Shown here: positions 52,805 to 61,517 of the stretch, in pieces
Layout of the letters: each line of letters begins with the position of its first letter
Position numbering within the stretch: the stretch's first letter is position 1
Source of the DNA: Paracoccaceae bacterium
GTDB taxonomy: Bacteria; Pseudomonadota; Alphaproteobacteria; Rhodobacterales; Rhodobacteraceae
NCBI GenBank assembly: GCA_027492585.1
Contig: JAPUEK010000001.1
Span: forward strand, 62,001-126,000
Reading direction: 5' to 3'
DNA: 64,000 nt
The notes under the pieces: model-generated
The model's input: the letters and a program-made list of their open reading frames with translations, nothing else
Told to the model about the DNA's origin: nothing
Databases searched by the model: none
Program-made: the position numbers and the translations under genes

Positions 52805-52841
52805 GTTTGCCTGGCCTGCCCGCTGTTCTTCTTCGGGCAAG

Positions 52842-52879
52842 TATAATGGGTTTTCTGGACAGGGAAACCGCTTTCCTGT
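52842..52879 (+). promoter_or_regulatory. fbpB promoter region: TATAAT and a dyad
   Basis: TATAAT lies at 52842-52847, a good -10 for the plus-strand fbpB (ATG at 52891). An imperfect dyad ACAGG...CCTGT spans 52859-52879, downstream of it. No TGA-N9-TCA iron box is seen. A matching -35 is not clear. Confidence 0.45.
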
Positions 52880-52890
52880 AAGCCGCCGCC

Positions 52891-54576
52891 ATGATCGCCG
52901 AGCAAAATCGTCAACTTAGCCCCTCCGGGCTGTCGCGGCTGCGCCGGGTGCTGGCGGTGGTGCTCGACCCCTGGTCGCTCGGCGCGGTGGCGATTGCCGG
53001 GGTGGTGCTTGCGCCGATGCTGGCGGTGGTCTGGATCGCCTTCCATCCCACCGAGAACATCTGGCCGCACCTTCTGGCGACGGTGCTGCCGCGCTATTTC
53101 GGCACGACGCTGCTTCTCATGCTCGGCGTCGGGGGGATGGCGGGGGCCATGGGGGTGGGGGCGGCCTGGCTCGTGACGCTCTACCGCTTTGCCGGGCGCG
53201 GCTGGCTTGTCCATGCGCTGCTGTTTCCGCTGGCGATCCCGGCCTATGTCGGCGCCTATGCGCTTGTCGACTTCCTCGATTACTCCGGGCCGTTCCAGAT
53301 CGCGCTGCGCGGGCTGTTCGGCTGGCGCAATGCCAGGGATTACTGGTTTCCGGAGATCCACAGCCCCTGGGCCGCCATCGTTGTGCTGTCTTCGGCCTTC
53401 TATCCCTATGTCTACCTGCTGACCCGCTCCGCCCTGCGCGAGCAGTCGGGCGGCGCCTATGAGGTGGCGCGCGCGCTCGGCTACGGGGGCTGGGCGCTTT
53501 TCTGGCGGCTCGGGCTGCCGATGGCGCGGCCGGCGATCGCGGCGGGGGTGGCGCTCGCGCTGATGGAGACGGTGGCCGATTTCGGCACGGTCCAGCATTT
53601 CGGCGTGCAGACCCTGACCACCGGCGTCTTCACCACCTGGCTCAGCGGCAACAATGCCGGGGGGGCGGCGCAGATTTCGGGGGTGATCCTGGTGCTGATC
53701 CTCGCGCTCGTCTGGGTGGAGCGGGTGAGCCGGCGCAATGCGCGGTTCCATCGCCCGGCCCGTGCGCCGCGGCCGATCACGCCGCTGGTGCTGACCGGCT
53801 GGAGGAGCGGTCTGGCAGCGGTCCTTTGCGCGCTGCCGGTGATTCTGGGCTTCGGTCTGCCGGTGGCGGTGATGGGCGGACATGCGGTGGCGCGGCCGGA
53901 GGTCTGGCTGTCGCCGGGGCTCGGGGCGGCGGCGGCCAACACCATCCTTGTCGGTGGCACCGCGGCCGTGCTGACGGTGACGGCGGCGCTGTTCCTCGTC
54001 TACGGGCTGCGGCTGGCGGGACGGGGGCTGGCGCGGCTGGTGCTGCCGCTGACGACGCTCGGCTATGCCGCGCCGGGGGCGGTGCTGGCGGTCGGCATCC
54101 TCGTGCCGCTGGCCGCGCTTGACCACCGGATCGCCGATGCGGTGCTGGCGCTGACCGGCCGCGATCCGGGGCTGTTGCTGACCGGCACCTCGGCGGCCAT
54201 CGTGCTGGCCTATGCGGTGCGGTTCTTCGGGCTGGCGCAGGGGGCGACGGATGCGGCCTTCGGGCGGATCTCGCCCTCGCTGCCGATGGCGGCGCGCTCG
54301 CTCGGGCGGACGGCGGGCGGGGCCTTGCGGGCGGTCTACCTGCCGCTGATGCGCGGCTCGGTCGCCTCGGCGCTGCTGGTGGTCTTCGTCGATTGCGTGA
54401 AGGAACTGCCCGCCACCCTGCTGCTGCGGCCCTTCAACTTCAACACGCTCTCGACCCGGCTTTACGAACTGGCGAGCCTTGAGCGGATCGGAGAGGCCTC
54501 CCCGGCGGCGCTCGTCGTCGTGGCGCTCGGCCTTGCGGCCGTGGCGCTGCTGGCGCGCGCCAACAGGGAGAGCTGA
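52891..54576 (+). CDS. fbpB: Fe(3+) ABC transporter permease (FbpB type)
   Basis: This 561-residue fused two-domain inner-membrane permease has about 12 transmembrane segments. Both halves carry the ABC-permease coupling (EAA-type) loop: EVARALGYGGWALFWRLGLP and MAARSLGRTAGGALRAVYLP. The fused layout is typical of FbpB/ThiP-like iron permeases. Its ferric-binding protein is probably fbpA (16341-17342), 36 kb away, and no ATPase gene is adjacent. It is a stand-alone gene divergent from the unknown 51932-52804 gene. Confidence 0.87.
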   Translation: MIAEQNRQLSPSGLSRLRRVLAVVLDPWSLGAVAIAGVVLAPMLAVVWIAFHPTENIWPHLLATVLPRYFGTTLLLMLGVGGMAGAMGVGAAWLVTLYRFAGRGWLVHALLFPLAIPAYVGAYALVDFLDYSGPFQIALRGLFGWRNARDYWFPEIHSPWAAIVVLSSAFYPYVYLLTRSALREQSGGAYEVARALGYGGWALFWRLGLPMARPAIAAGVALALMETVADFGTVQHFGVQTLTTGVFTTWLSGNNAGGAAQISGVILVLILALVWVERVSRRNARFHRPARAPRPITPLVLTGWRSGLAAVLCALPVILGFGLPVAVMGGHAVARPEVWLSPGLGAAAANTILVGGTAAVLTVTAALFLVYGLRLAGRGLARLVLPLTTLGYAAPGAVLAVGILVPLAALDHRIADAVLALTGRDPGLLLTGTSAAIVLAYAVRFFGLAQGATDAAFGRISPSLPMAARSLGRTAGGALRAVYLPLMRGSVASALLVVFVDCVKELPATLLLRPFNFNTLSTRLYELASLERIGEASPAALVVVALGLAAVALLARANRES

Positions 54577-54626
54577 GGCCCCAACCGACTTGCGCCCCGG
54601 CCTGCAGGAAGGTATCTGGGGGCGGG

Positions 54627-54702
54627 GCCTCTATAGCTCAGCTGGTAGAGCACCTGATTTGTAATCAGGGGGTCGGGGGTTCGAGCCCCTCTGGGGGCAC
54701 CA
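54627..54702 (+). tRNA. tRNA-Thr (anticodon TGT)
   Basis: The gene folds fully. Acceptor GCCTCTA pairs with TGGGGGC (two G-T wobbles), the D-loop contains AGCTCAGCTGGTAGAGC, the anticodon stem is CCTGA/TCAGG with loop TTTGTAA (anticodon TGT), the T-loop is TTCGAGC, and A-CCA is encoded at 54699-54702. It lies 50 bp after fbpB. No integrase or attachment-site repeat is seen near. Confidence 0.96.
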
Positions 54703-54902
54703 TCTTATATCAATGGGTTATCTGATACCGTGCAAGGGCTCGTCAGGGCCGCTTGCACCTGCTCCTTCGCAGTTCTGTTCCTGATCGGTGCCTTTCAAGC
54801 TTGGCAATCGCCGATTCCCCGGGGACGAAGCCACGGCTGAACCTCTGCTCCGAAGACCCGCGGACCGGGCCGCTCAGAGGACCCGGCCCGCGGTGGCAGG
54901 GA

Positions 54903-55352
54903 TCACCCCGCCTTCGGCTCGATCATCTCCACCCGTGTCGCATGGCGGCCGCCCTCGAACTCCGCGCCGAGGAAGGCGTCCACGATTTCGAGCGCGAGCC
55001 CCTCGCCGACCACCCGCGCGCCGATCGAGATCATGTTCGCGTCATTGTGCTGGCGGATCATCCGGGCCGAGAACGTGTCCGAGCAGACCCCGCAGCGGAT
55101 GCCGCGCACCTTGTTCGCGGCCAGCATGATCCCCTGTCCGGTGCCGCAAAGGATGATGCCGAGCCGGCAATCGCCGGAGGCCACCCGTTCCGCCGCAGCT
55201 TTGCCGTGCTGCGGGTAATGCGTGCTTTCGGGGGTCGTAGGACCGATATCGACCACCTCCCAGCCTTTCGCGGCGATATGGCTGGCGATAGCCTGCCGCA
55301 GCCCGATGGCGGCATGGTCGCTGGAAAGAACAACACGGTTGCTGGCAGTCAT
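54903..55352 (-). CDS. rpiB: Ribose-5-phosphate isomerase B
   Basis: This 149-residue enzyme interconverts ribose-5-phosphate and ribulose-5-phosphate. The RpiB/LacAB motifs are present: SSDHAAIGLRQAIASHIAAKG at the start, YPQHGKAAAERVASGDC and the active Cys in ILCGTGQGIMLAANKV, then ARMIRQHNDANMISIGAR. The 200 bp between tRNA-Thr and its stop hold no gene, and its upstream 259 bp is gene-free to the SDR. It serves the pentose phosphate pathway. Confidence 0.95.
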   Translation of the reverse strand: MTASNRVVLSSDHAAIGLRQAIASHIAAKGWEVVDIGPTTPESTHYPQHGKAAAERVASGDCRLGIILCGTGQGIMLAANKVRGIRCGVCSDTFSARMIRQHNDANMISIGARVVGEGLALEIVDAFLGAEFEGGRHATRVEMIEPKAG

Positions 55353-55611
55353 GGGAGGGTCCTGTCTCGGGAAGGGAACGGTGCTTGAACTGCCTTAGAT
55401 CAGGAGTTTCGGTCTTGTTCAAACGGCTATCTCCCAGGACCGGGACGGGGTCGGAAATGGCGTGACGGGGGAGGCTTGCCTTTCGGTACTGCTGCGCGCC
55501 CTGCGGAAGCGGATCGGCCCCGCTGGCCCCGAAAAGGACTGTACCTGAAAGCTCTTGCTCTCCCTCCGCCCAGCGGCCAGTGTCGCGGCCGGGACAGGGC
55601 AGGGGGCGGCA

Positions 55612-56346
55612 ATGGCGGGCAATATTCTCATCACCGGGGCGGGGTCCGGGATCGGGCGGGCGACGGCGCAGGCCTTTCTCGCGGCGGGCTGGCAGGTGGC
55701 GCTGATGGGCCGGCGGCGCGAGGCTCTGGAAGAGACGGCGGCGGGGGCGGAGGCGCTGATCCTGCCTGCGGATGTCGGGGAGGCGGCACAGGTGGAGGCC
55801 GCCTTCGCCCGGCTGGAGGAGGAATGGGGCCGGCTCGACGTGCTGTTCAACAATGCCGGACAATCGGCCCCGGCGGCGCCCATCGACGAGATCCCGCTCG
55901 ACCGCTGGATCGCGGTGCAGAACGCGAACATCACCGGGGCCTTTCTCGTGGCGCGGGCGGCCTTCGGGCTGATGCGGCGCCAGACCCCGCAGGGCGGGCG
56001 CATCCTCAACAACGGCTCGATTTCCGCCCATGTGCCGCGGCCCGGCTCGGCACCCTATACCATGTCGAAACATGCGGTGACGGGGCTGACGCGGACGCTC
56101 GCGCTCGACGGGCGGGCCTTCAACATCGCCTGCGGCCAGATCGACATCGGCAATGCGCTGACCGACATGGCGGCGCGCTTCACCCAAGGAACGGCCCAGG
56201 CCGACGGCAGCCTGCGGGTGGAGCCGGTGATGGAGGTCGCCCATGTCGCGGAGGCGGTGCTTTACATGGCGGGTCTGCCCCTTGCGGTGAACATCCCCTT
56301 CCTGACCATCATGGCCCGCGACATGCCCTATATCGGGCGCGGCTGA
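55612..56346 (+). CDS. Short-chain dehydrogenase/reductase
   Basis: This 244-residue NAD(P) oxidoreductase has TGAGSGIGRATAQAF at the N-terminus, the NNAG motif, the Ser in NNGSISAH, and the catalytic YTMSKHA (Tyr-x3-Lys). The C-terminus (IMARDMPYIGRG) is conserved in a subset of Rhodobacteraceae SDRs. Its substrate is unknown. I took the ATG at 55612. Convergent with sqrR (7-bp gap). Confidence 0.87.
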   Translation: MAGNILITGAGSGIGRATAQAFLAAGWQVALMGRRREALEETAAGAEALILPADVGEAAQVEAAFARLEEEWGRLDVLFNNAGQSAPAAPIDEIPLDRWIAVQNANITGAFLVARAAFGLMRRQTPQGGRILNNGSISAHVPRPGSAPYTMSKHAVTGLTRTLALDGRAFNIACGQIDIGNALTDMAARFTQGTAQADGSLRVEPVMEVAHVAEAVLYMAGLPLAVNIPFLTIMARDMPYIGRG

Positions 56347-56353
56347 CGGGGCG

Positions 56354-56707
56354 TCAGCCCTGCGGCCCCGCCTCGGCGCCCGGCCCGCAGAAAAGGTCAT
56401 AGACAAGCCCCATCATCGCCAGCACCTTCGGGTCGCGGATCGAATAGTGGATCGCCTTGCCGTCGCGCCGGGCCGAGACGAGCCCTTCGGCCCGAAGCCG
56501 GGCAAGCTGCTGGCTGACCGCCGCCTGCCGCAGGCTGAGAAGATCCTCGATCTCCGTCACGGTCTTTTCGCCGCCGGTCAGGTGGCAGAGGATCATCAGC
56601 CGGCCCTCATGGCTCAGGGCCTTGAGAAACGCCGCCGCCTGCGCGGCCCGCAGACCCATCTCGACGGATGACAGCGCCTCACAGCTTTCCTTCGGCAGAT
56701 CCTCCAA
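56354..56707 (-). CDS. sqrR: SqrR/BigR-type ArsR-family sulfide/persulfide repressor
   Basis: This 117-residue winged-helix protein of the ArsR family has recognition helix SLRQAAVSQQLARLRAEGLV. I chose the TTG start at 56707 because AGGAG lies 6 bases upstream and the numbering then gives Cys9, Cys41 (ILCHL) and Cys107 (LFCGP), exactly the cysteines I recall for SqrR of Rhodobacter capsulatus. There Cys41 and Cys107 form a tetrasulfide switch on reactive sulfur. A GTG at 56746 without a ribosome site would add 13 residues. It is convergent with the SDR gene and divergent from the PHP gene. It probably regulates blh-pmpAB at 46-48 kb. Confidence 0.88.
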   Translation of the reverse strand: MEDLPKESCEALSSVEMGLRAAQAAAFLKALSHEGRLMILCHLTGGEKTVTEIEDLLSLRQAAVSQQLARLRAEGLVSARRDGKAIHYSIRDPKVLAMMGLVYDLFCGPGAEAGPQG

Positions 56708-56843
56708 GACCGGCTCCTTCCTGATGCGGTTGGGGCTGATTAGCACGGATCGCCGCCCCCGTCACGGGGCAGAGGCCGGATCGGCGCCCCCTCTGGACGC
56801 GGAAAGGCGAAGCGCTATGCTGGCCGCAACGCAGGAGTTTAGC

Positions 56844-57803
56844 ATGATCCGATCCTCCGCCTTCACCGCCCCCGGCCGCTTCTGGCGCGGCAATCTGCAC
56901 ACCCATTCGACGCGCTCCGACGGGGTGCTGCCGCCCGAGGAGGTCTGCCGCCGCTACCGGGCGGAAGGCTATGATTTCCTTGCCCTCACCGATCATTTCG
57001 TCGGGCTTTTCGGCTATCCGATCGTCGATACCGTGCCGATGCGGGCCGAGGGGTTCACCACGATCCTCGGGGCGGAGCTTCATTCCGGCGCCATGGAGAA
57101 TGGCGAGCTGTGGCATATCCTCGCCGTGGGCCTGCCGGCGGATTTCGCCGCCTCGAAGAGCCCCGGCTTCCTGCCGGTGGAGGGTCAGGAGACGGGGCCG
57201 GAGATCGCCGCCCGCGCCGTGGCGGCGGGGGCCTTCGTCGCCATCGCCCATCCGCAATGGTCCGGTCTGACGCTTGCCGATGCCCGCACCATCACCGCCG
57301 CCCATGCGGTGGAGATCTACAACCACGGCTGCGCCATGGGCTGCGACCGCCCGGACGGCTTCGCCATCGCCGATCTGCTCCTGACCGAGGGCCGGAGGCT
57401 GAGCCTCATTGCCACCGATGACGCGCATTTCTCCGAGCCGGACCATTTCGGCGGCTGGGTGATGGTGAAGGCCACGGAAAATACGCCGGAGGCGCTGCTC
57501 GCGGCCCTCAAGGCCGGGGATTTCTACTCAAGCCAGGGGCCGGAGCTGCGCGATGTGCGGATCGAGGGCGATCAGGTGGTGGTGGAATGTTCCGCGGTGG
57601 TCTCGGTCGTGGCCCTCGGCCATGGTACCGGGGCGAAAGCCGTGCATGGCCAGTCCCTGACCCGCGCCGAAGTGCCTCTGGCCCGGCTCAACAACTCGCC
57701 CTGGGTGCGGGTGGCGGTGATCGACGCGGCAGGCCGCCGCGCCTGGTCGAACCCGCTCTGGGTTGGGGGGGAAGCCCGCCCGAACCCGCGCGTCGCGGGC
57801 TGA
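56844..57803 (+). CDS. PHP-domain phosphoesterase
   Basis: This 319-residue protein has the polymerase-and-histidinol-phosphatase fold with the metal motifs in order: NLHTHSTRSDG (HxH), LTDHF, GAELH, IAHPQW and DDAHF. It probably hydrolyses a phosphoester in a small molecule; the substrate is unknown. It starts at the ATG at 56844, with AGGAG 6 bases upstream (56833-56837). The C-terminal ~70 residues (after FYSSQGPEL) form a beta-rich appendage. It is divergent from sqrR. Confidence 0.86.
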   Translation: MIRSSAFTAPGRFWRGNLHTHSTRSDGVLPPEEVCRRYRAEGYDFLALTDHFVGLFGYPIVDTVPMRAEGFTTILGAELHSGAMENGELWHILAVGLPADFAASKSPGFLPVEGQETGPEIAARAVAAGAFVAIAHPQWSGLTLADARTITAAHAVEIYNHGCAMGCDRPDGFAIADLLLTEGRRLSLIATDDAHFSEPDHFGGWVMVKATENTPEALLAALKAGDFYSSQGPELRDVRIEGDQVVVECSAVVSVVALGHGTGAKAVHGQSLTRAEVPLARLNNSPWVRVAVIDAAGRRAWSNPLWVGGEARPNPRVAG

Positions 57804-57811
57804 GCGGGGGA

Positions 57812-57881
57812 GCCTCCGGCGGGGATATTTAAGGCAAGATGAAAGGGCTTTCTTCTCTTTCCAAATATCCCCCGCGGAGCG
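57812..57881. repeat. Composite repeat O/P between PHP and flavin-reductase genes
   Basis: The first half (57812-57847) is GCCTCCGGCGGGG, GATATTTAAGGC, AAGATGAAAGGG. The second half (57848-57881, minus) is the CTTTCTTCTCTTTCC-type tail with outer block CGCTCCGCGGGGG. It is the M/N composite in reverse orientation with swapped outer blocks, and lies between two convergent genes. Confidence 0.9.
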
Positions 57882-57949
57882 TTCCCCGGCCCGACAGGAG
57901 CGCGTGGTTTCCGGTCATCCCGCAGGATGGGCGGTCCGCCCATCCTCCC

Positions 57950-58603
57950 TCAGGCCTTGCCCTCCAGCCCGTCCGCCGCCGCCCCGGTCGCACCGGGAAT
58001 CCGCATCTCGAAGGTCTCCGAGACGGCGGTGTAGTCGTAATATCCCATCCGGGCGAGCGGCTGGATGCGGCGGTAGTCGAGCTTGCCTTCCGGCGTGACC
58101 ACCTCGTCCTTCACATGGATGCGGACCACTTCGCCATAGACCACATCCACCCAGCCATGGCCGGAATTGCCGCGCAGCCGGTGGGTGGAGAGGTAGCGGC
58201 ACTCGAAATGTGCCGGACTTTCGGCAACGCGCGGGCCGGGTGCGTCGATGCAGGCGGCCTTGGTCACGCCGGCCCTGGCGAATTCATCGGTGCCGTCGGG
58301 CCATTCCATCGCGGTGATGTTCATGGCGTCCTTCAGGGCGAAGGTACACATGTTCCAGACGAACCAGCCGGTTTCCTCGGCATTGATCACCGTGTGCTTG
58401 CGGCGGCCGTCCGAATACTGGTTGGCGGCGAACATGACCATCGGCGGATCGAAGGTCAGGTTCTGCCACTGGCTGTAGGGGGCGAGATTGGCCACCCCGT
58501 CCTTCGAGATCGTCGAGATCCAGCCGATCGGGCGCGGCACGGTGCAGGCCTTGAACGGGCTGAAGGGCAGGGGGCAGGCCTCGCGGCCGGGGGCGTAATG
58601 CAT
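57950..58603 (-). CDS. Flavin reductase-like (FMN split-barrel) protein
   Basis: This 217-residue protein of the flavin reductase/FMN-binding split-barrel family has the typical PRPIGWISTISKDGVANLAPYS near the N-terminus (FMN contact), FDPPMVMFAAN, and KHTVINAEETGWFVWNM. It probably binds FMN and reduces it or acts on a small substrate. It is a single gene between the composite repeat and repeat Q. There is no paired monooxygenase gene. Confidence 0.87.
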   Translation of the reverse strand: MHYAPGREACPLPFSPFKACTVPRPIGWISTISKDGVANLAPYSQWQNLTFDPPMVMFAANQYSDGRRKHTVINAEETGWFVWNMCTFALKDAMNITAMEWPDGTDEFARAGVTKAACIDAPGPRVAESPAHFECRYLSTHRLRGNSGHGWVDVVYGEVVRIHVKDEVVTPEGKLDYRRIQPLARMGYYDYTAVSETFEMRIPGATGAAADGLEGKA

Positions 58604-58627
58604 GGCGGTTCCTGATCTGCGGAAGGA

Positions 58628-58674
58628 GGGGGCTTTGCCCCCCGGACCCCCCAGGATATTTGGAAAGAGAAGAA
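58628..58674 (+). repeat. Dispersed repeat, copy Q, with hairpin, before the hutU stop
   Basis: A GGGGGC-TTT-GCCCCC stem-loop (58628-58642) is followed by GGACCCCCCAGGATATTTGG and AAAGAGAAGAA. It belongs to the hairpin subtype and fills the gap between the hutU stop and the flavin-reductase gene start. Confidence 0.82.
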
Positions 58675-58675
58675 T

Positions 58676-60370
58676 TCAGTTGCCGAGGATGCCCGGCAGC
58701 CGGAGGTTCATGTCGCGGGCATGGTCGAGCGCGATGTCATAGCCCGCGTCTGCATGGCGCATGACGCCGGTGGCCGGGTCGTTCCAGAGCACGTTCGTCA
58801 GGCGGCGGGCCGCATCCTCGGTGCCGTCGGCGCAGATCACCATGCCGGAGTGCTGGCTGAAACCCATGCCGACGCCGCCGCCGTGGTGGAGCGACACCCA
58901 GGTCGCGCCGCTCGCGGTGTTCAGCAGCGCATTCAGCAGCGGCCAGTCCGAAACGGCATCCGAGCCGTCCTTCATCGCCTCCGTCTCGCGGTTGGGAGAG
59001 GCGACGGAACCCGAATCCAGATGGTCGCGGCCGATCACCACCGGGGCTTTCAACTCGCCCGATTTCACCATCTCATTGAACATGAGCCCGGCCTTGTGCC
59101 GGTCTCCGAGGCCGATCCAGCAAATGCGGGCGGGCAGGCCCTGGAAGGCGATGCGTTCGGAGGCCATGTCAAGCCAGCGGTGCAGGTGCTTGTTTTCAGG
59201 GAAGAGTTTCTTCATCGCCGCATCGGTGGCATGGATATCGGCCGGATCGCCCGACAGCGCCGCCCAGCGGAAGGGGCCGATGCCCTTGCAGAAGAGCGGG
59301 CGGATATAGGCCGGCACGAAACCGGGGAAGGCGAAGGCATCCTCCAGCCCCTCGTCCTTGGCCACCTGACGGATGTTGTTGCCGTAGTCGAGCGTCGGGA
59401 CGCCGGCGTTCCAGAACTCCACCATGGCGGCGACATGGACGCGCATCGAGGCGCGGGCGGCTTTTTCCACCGCTTTCGGCTCGGTTTCCTGCCTTGCGCG
59501 CCATTCGGCGACGGTCCAGCCCTGCGGCAGATAGCCGTGTAGCGGGTCATGGGCGGAGGTCTGGTCGGTCACGATGTCGGGGCGCCCGTTCGGGAGGGGG
59601 GCGCCGGCCTTCATGCGGGCGACAAGCTCGGGGAAGATGTCGGCGGCATTGCCGAGGAGGCCGACCGATTTCGCCTCCCCCCTCGCGGTCCAGTCCGCGA
59701 TGAGGGCGAGCGCTTCATCCAGAGTCTTCGCTTTGGCATCCAGGTATCTGGTACGGATACGGAAATCTATCCGCGTCTCGTCACATTCGACGGCAAGGCA
59801 GCAGGCTCCGGCCATCACGGCGGCCAGAGGCTGCGCGCCGCCCATGCCGCCAAGGCCCCCGGTCAGGATCCATCTGCCGGTCAGGTCCCCGCCGTAATGC
59901 TGGCGGCCCGCCTCGGCGAAGGTTTCATAGGTTCCCTGCACAATGCCTTGAGTTCCGATGTAAATCCACGAACCGGCGGTCATCTGGCCATACATGGCGA
60001 GGCCCTTCTTGTCCAATTCGTTGAAATGGTCCCAGGTCGCCCAATGCGGCACGAGGTTCGAGTTGGCGATCAGCACGCGCGGCGCATCCTTGTGGGTGCG
60101 GAACACCCCAACGGGCTTGCCCGATTGCACCAGCAGCGTCTCGTCGTCGTTCAGCACCTTCAGCGTGGCGACGATCCTGTCGAAATCCTCCCAGGTGCGG
60201 GCGGCACGGCCGATCCCGCCATAAACCACCAATTCATGAGGGTTTTCAGCCACATCAGGGTGGAGATTGTTCATCAGCATCCGCATCGGCGCCTCGGTCA
60301 GCCAGCTTTTGGCGGTGATCTCGGTTCCGGTCGGGGGGAAGATGTCGCGGGTGTTGTGGCGGCTGTTCAT
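58676..60370 (-). CDS. hutU: Urocanate hydratase
   Basis: This enzyme of about 564 residues converts urocanate to imidazolonepropionate, the second step of histidine breakdown, with NAD+ as prosthetic group. The family signature appears as [23 protein letters not shown] (split here as [12 protein letters not shown] and [10 protein letters not shown]), with [11 protein letters not shown] and [13 protein letters not shown] earlier. The ATG at 60370 (MNSRHNTRD) follows the dehydrogenase stop by 7 bp. hutH, hutI and hutG are not in the window. It probably shares a transcript with the upstream acyl-CoA genes. Confidence 0.94.
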   Translation of the reverse strand: MNSRHNTRDIFPPTGTEITAKSWLTEAPMRMLMNNLHPDVAENPHELVVYGGIGRAARTWEDFDRIVATLKVLNDDETLLVQSGKPVGVFRTHKDAPRVLIANSNLVPHWATWDHFNELDKKGLAMYGQMTAGSWIYIGTQGIVQGTYETFAEAGRQHYGGDLTGRWILTGGLGGMGGAQPLAAVMAGACCLAVECDETRIDFRIRTRYLDAKAKTLDEALALIADWTARGEAKSVGLLGNAADIFPELVARMKAGAPLPNGRPDIVTDQTSAHDPLHGYLPQGWTVAEWRARQETEPKAVEKAARASMRVHVAAMVEFWNAGVPTLDYGNNIRQVAKDEGLEDAFAFPGFVPAYIRPLFCKGIGPFRWAALSGDPADIHATDAAMKKLFPENKHLHRWLDMASERIAFQGLPARICWIGLGDRHKAGLMFNEMVKSGELKAPVVIGRDHLDSGSVASPNRETEAMKDGSDAVSDWPLLNALLNTASGATWVSLHHGGGVGMGFSQHSGMVICADGTEDAARRLTNVLWNDPATGVMRHADAGYDIALDHARDMNLRLPGILGN

Positions 60371-60377
60371 GGGGACC

Positions 60378-61517
60378 TCAGTGCAGGGCGTGGGCTGCGA
60401 TGATGTTGCGTTGGATTTCGGAGGAGCCTTCGTAGATCCGCATGATGCGGCAATCGCGGGCGAGGCGTTCGAGCGGGAAATCACGGGTGAAACCGTAGCC
60501 GCCATGGAGTTGCAGCGCGGCATCGGTGACGCGGCCGGCCATCTCGCTGGCATGGAGCTTGGCCATGGAGGCGGCTTCGGAGAAGCGCTCGCCGTTCTGA
60601 CGCTGGCGGGCGGCTTCAAGTGCCAGAAGGCGGGCGGCGCGCAGGTCGGTGGCCATGTCGGCCAATTGCCAGCGGATGCCCTGCCGGGCGGCAAGGGGTT
60701 CGCCGCCGATGATCCGGGTTTTCGCCCATTCAAGCGCCAGATCAAGGGCTTGCTGGGCGATCCCGATGCACATGGCGGCAACTTCGAGCCGCCCGTTGTC
60801 GAGAACTTTCATCGCCGTCCGGAAGCCCGAGCCTTCGGGGCCGAGCCGTTGCGCCTCGGGGATGAGACAGTCGAATTCCAGTTCCCAGACATGGCCGCCC
60901 TTGAGCCCCATGGTCTTCTCGGCGCGGCCGGGGGTGAAGCCGGGCGTTCCCTTTTCGACCACGAAAGCCGAGATGCCGCGGCTGCCGGCGGCGGGATCGG
61001 TCACGGCATAGACCACGACAAAATCGGCCACCCCGCCGTTGGAGATGAAGCATTTCGCGCCGCGCAGCCGGTAGGCCTCGCCCTCGCGGGTGGCGCGGGT
61101 CTTCATGTCGCCGGGGTCGGAGCCGGCGGTGCGCTCGGTCAGGGCGAAGGCGCCGAGGGTCCGGCCTTCGGCGGCGGCGGGCAGGTAGCGGTCGCGCAAC
61201 GCCTCGGTGCCGCCGAGGAGGAGCGAGTCGGTCGCAAGGTAATGCGCCGTCAGCGCCGAGGCCGTGGAGGCACAGGCCCCCGCAACGATTTCCACCGATT
61301 TCAGAAGGGCTTGCGCGGAGATCCCCACACCATGCGGCGCGTGGAGATTGGCCCCCATCAGCCCGGTTTCGCCCACGGCGCGGATCTGGTCGGCGACGAA
61401 AGCCCCGGTCTCGTCGGTCTCGGCGGCGCGGGGGGCGATCTTGTCGGCGCAGAAGCGGGCGAGCGTTTCGGTGAAGGCGCGCTCTTCGTCGGAAAGCATG
61501 TGGAAGAGGTCAGGCAT
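60378..61517 (-). CDS. Acyl-CoA dehydrogenase
   Basis: This 379-residue FAD enzyme of the acyl-CoA dehydrogenase family has [17 protein letters not shown], the Gly-rich [10 protein letters not shown], and the catalytic-base region [14 protein letters not shown] (Glu). It introduces a 2,3-double bond in an acyl-CoA. Its substrate is unknown; the CaiB-type CoA-transferase gene overlaps its start by 8 bases (61510-61517), so they probably act in one pathway. It lies between hutU and the CoA-transferase. Confidence 0.92.
   Translation of the reverse strand: MPDLFHMLSDEERAFTETLARFCADKIAPRAAETDETGAFVADQIRAVGETGLMGANLHAPHGVGISAQALLKSVEIVAGACASTASALTAHYLATDSLLLGGTEALRDRYLPAAAEGRTLGAFALTERTAGSDPGDMKTRATREGEAYRLRGAKCFISNGGVADFVVVYAVTDPAAGSRGISAFVVEKGTPGFTPGRAEKTMGLKGGHVWELEFDCLIPEAQRLGPEGSGFRTAMKVLDNGRLEVAAMCIGIAQQALDLALEWAKTRIIGGEPLAARQGIRWQLADMATDLRAARLLALEAARQRQNGERFSEAASMAKLHASEMAGRVTDAALQLHGGYGFTRDFPLERLARDCRIMRIYEGSSEIQRNIIAAHALH

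Noticed and set aside
54627-54702. tRNA-Thr as an integration site.
   Set aside because: No integrase, no repeated tRNA 3' end and no island-like genes follow; rpiB and the neighbours are core genes.
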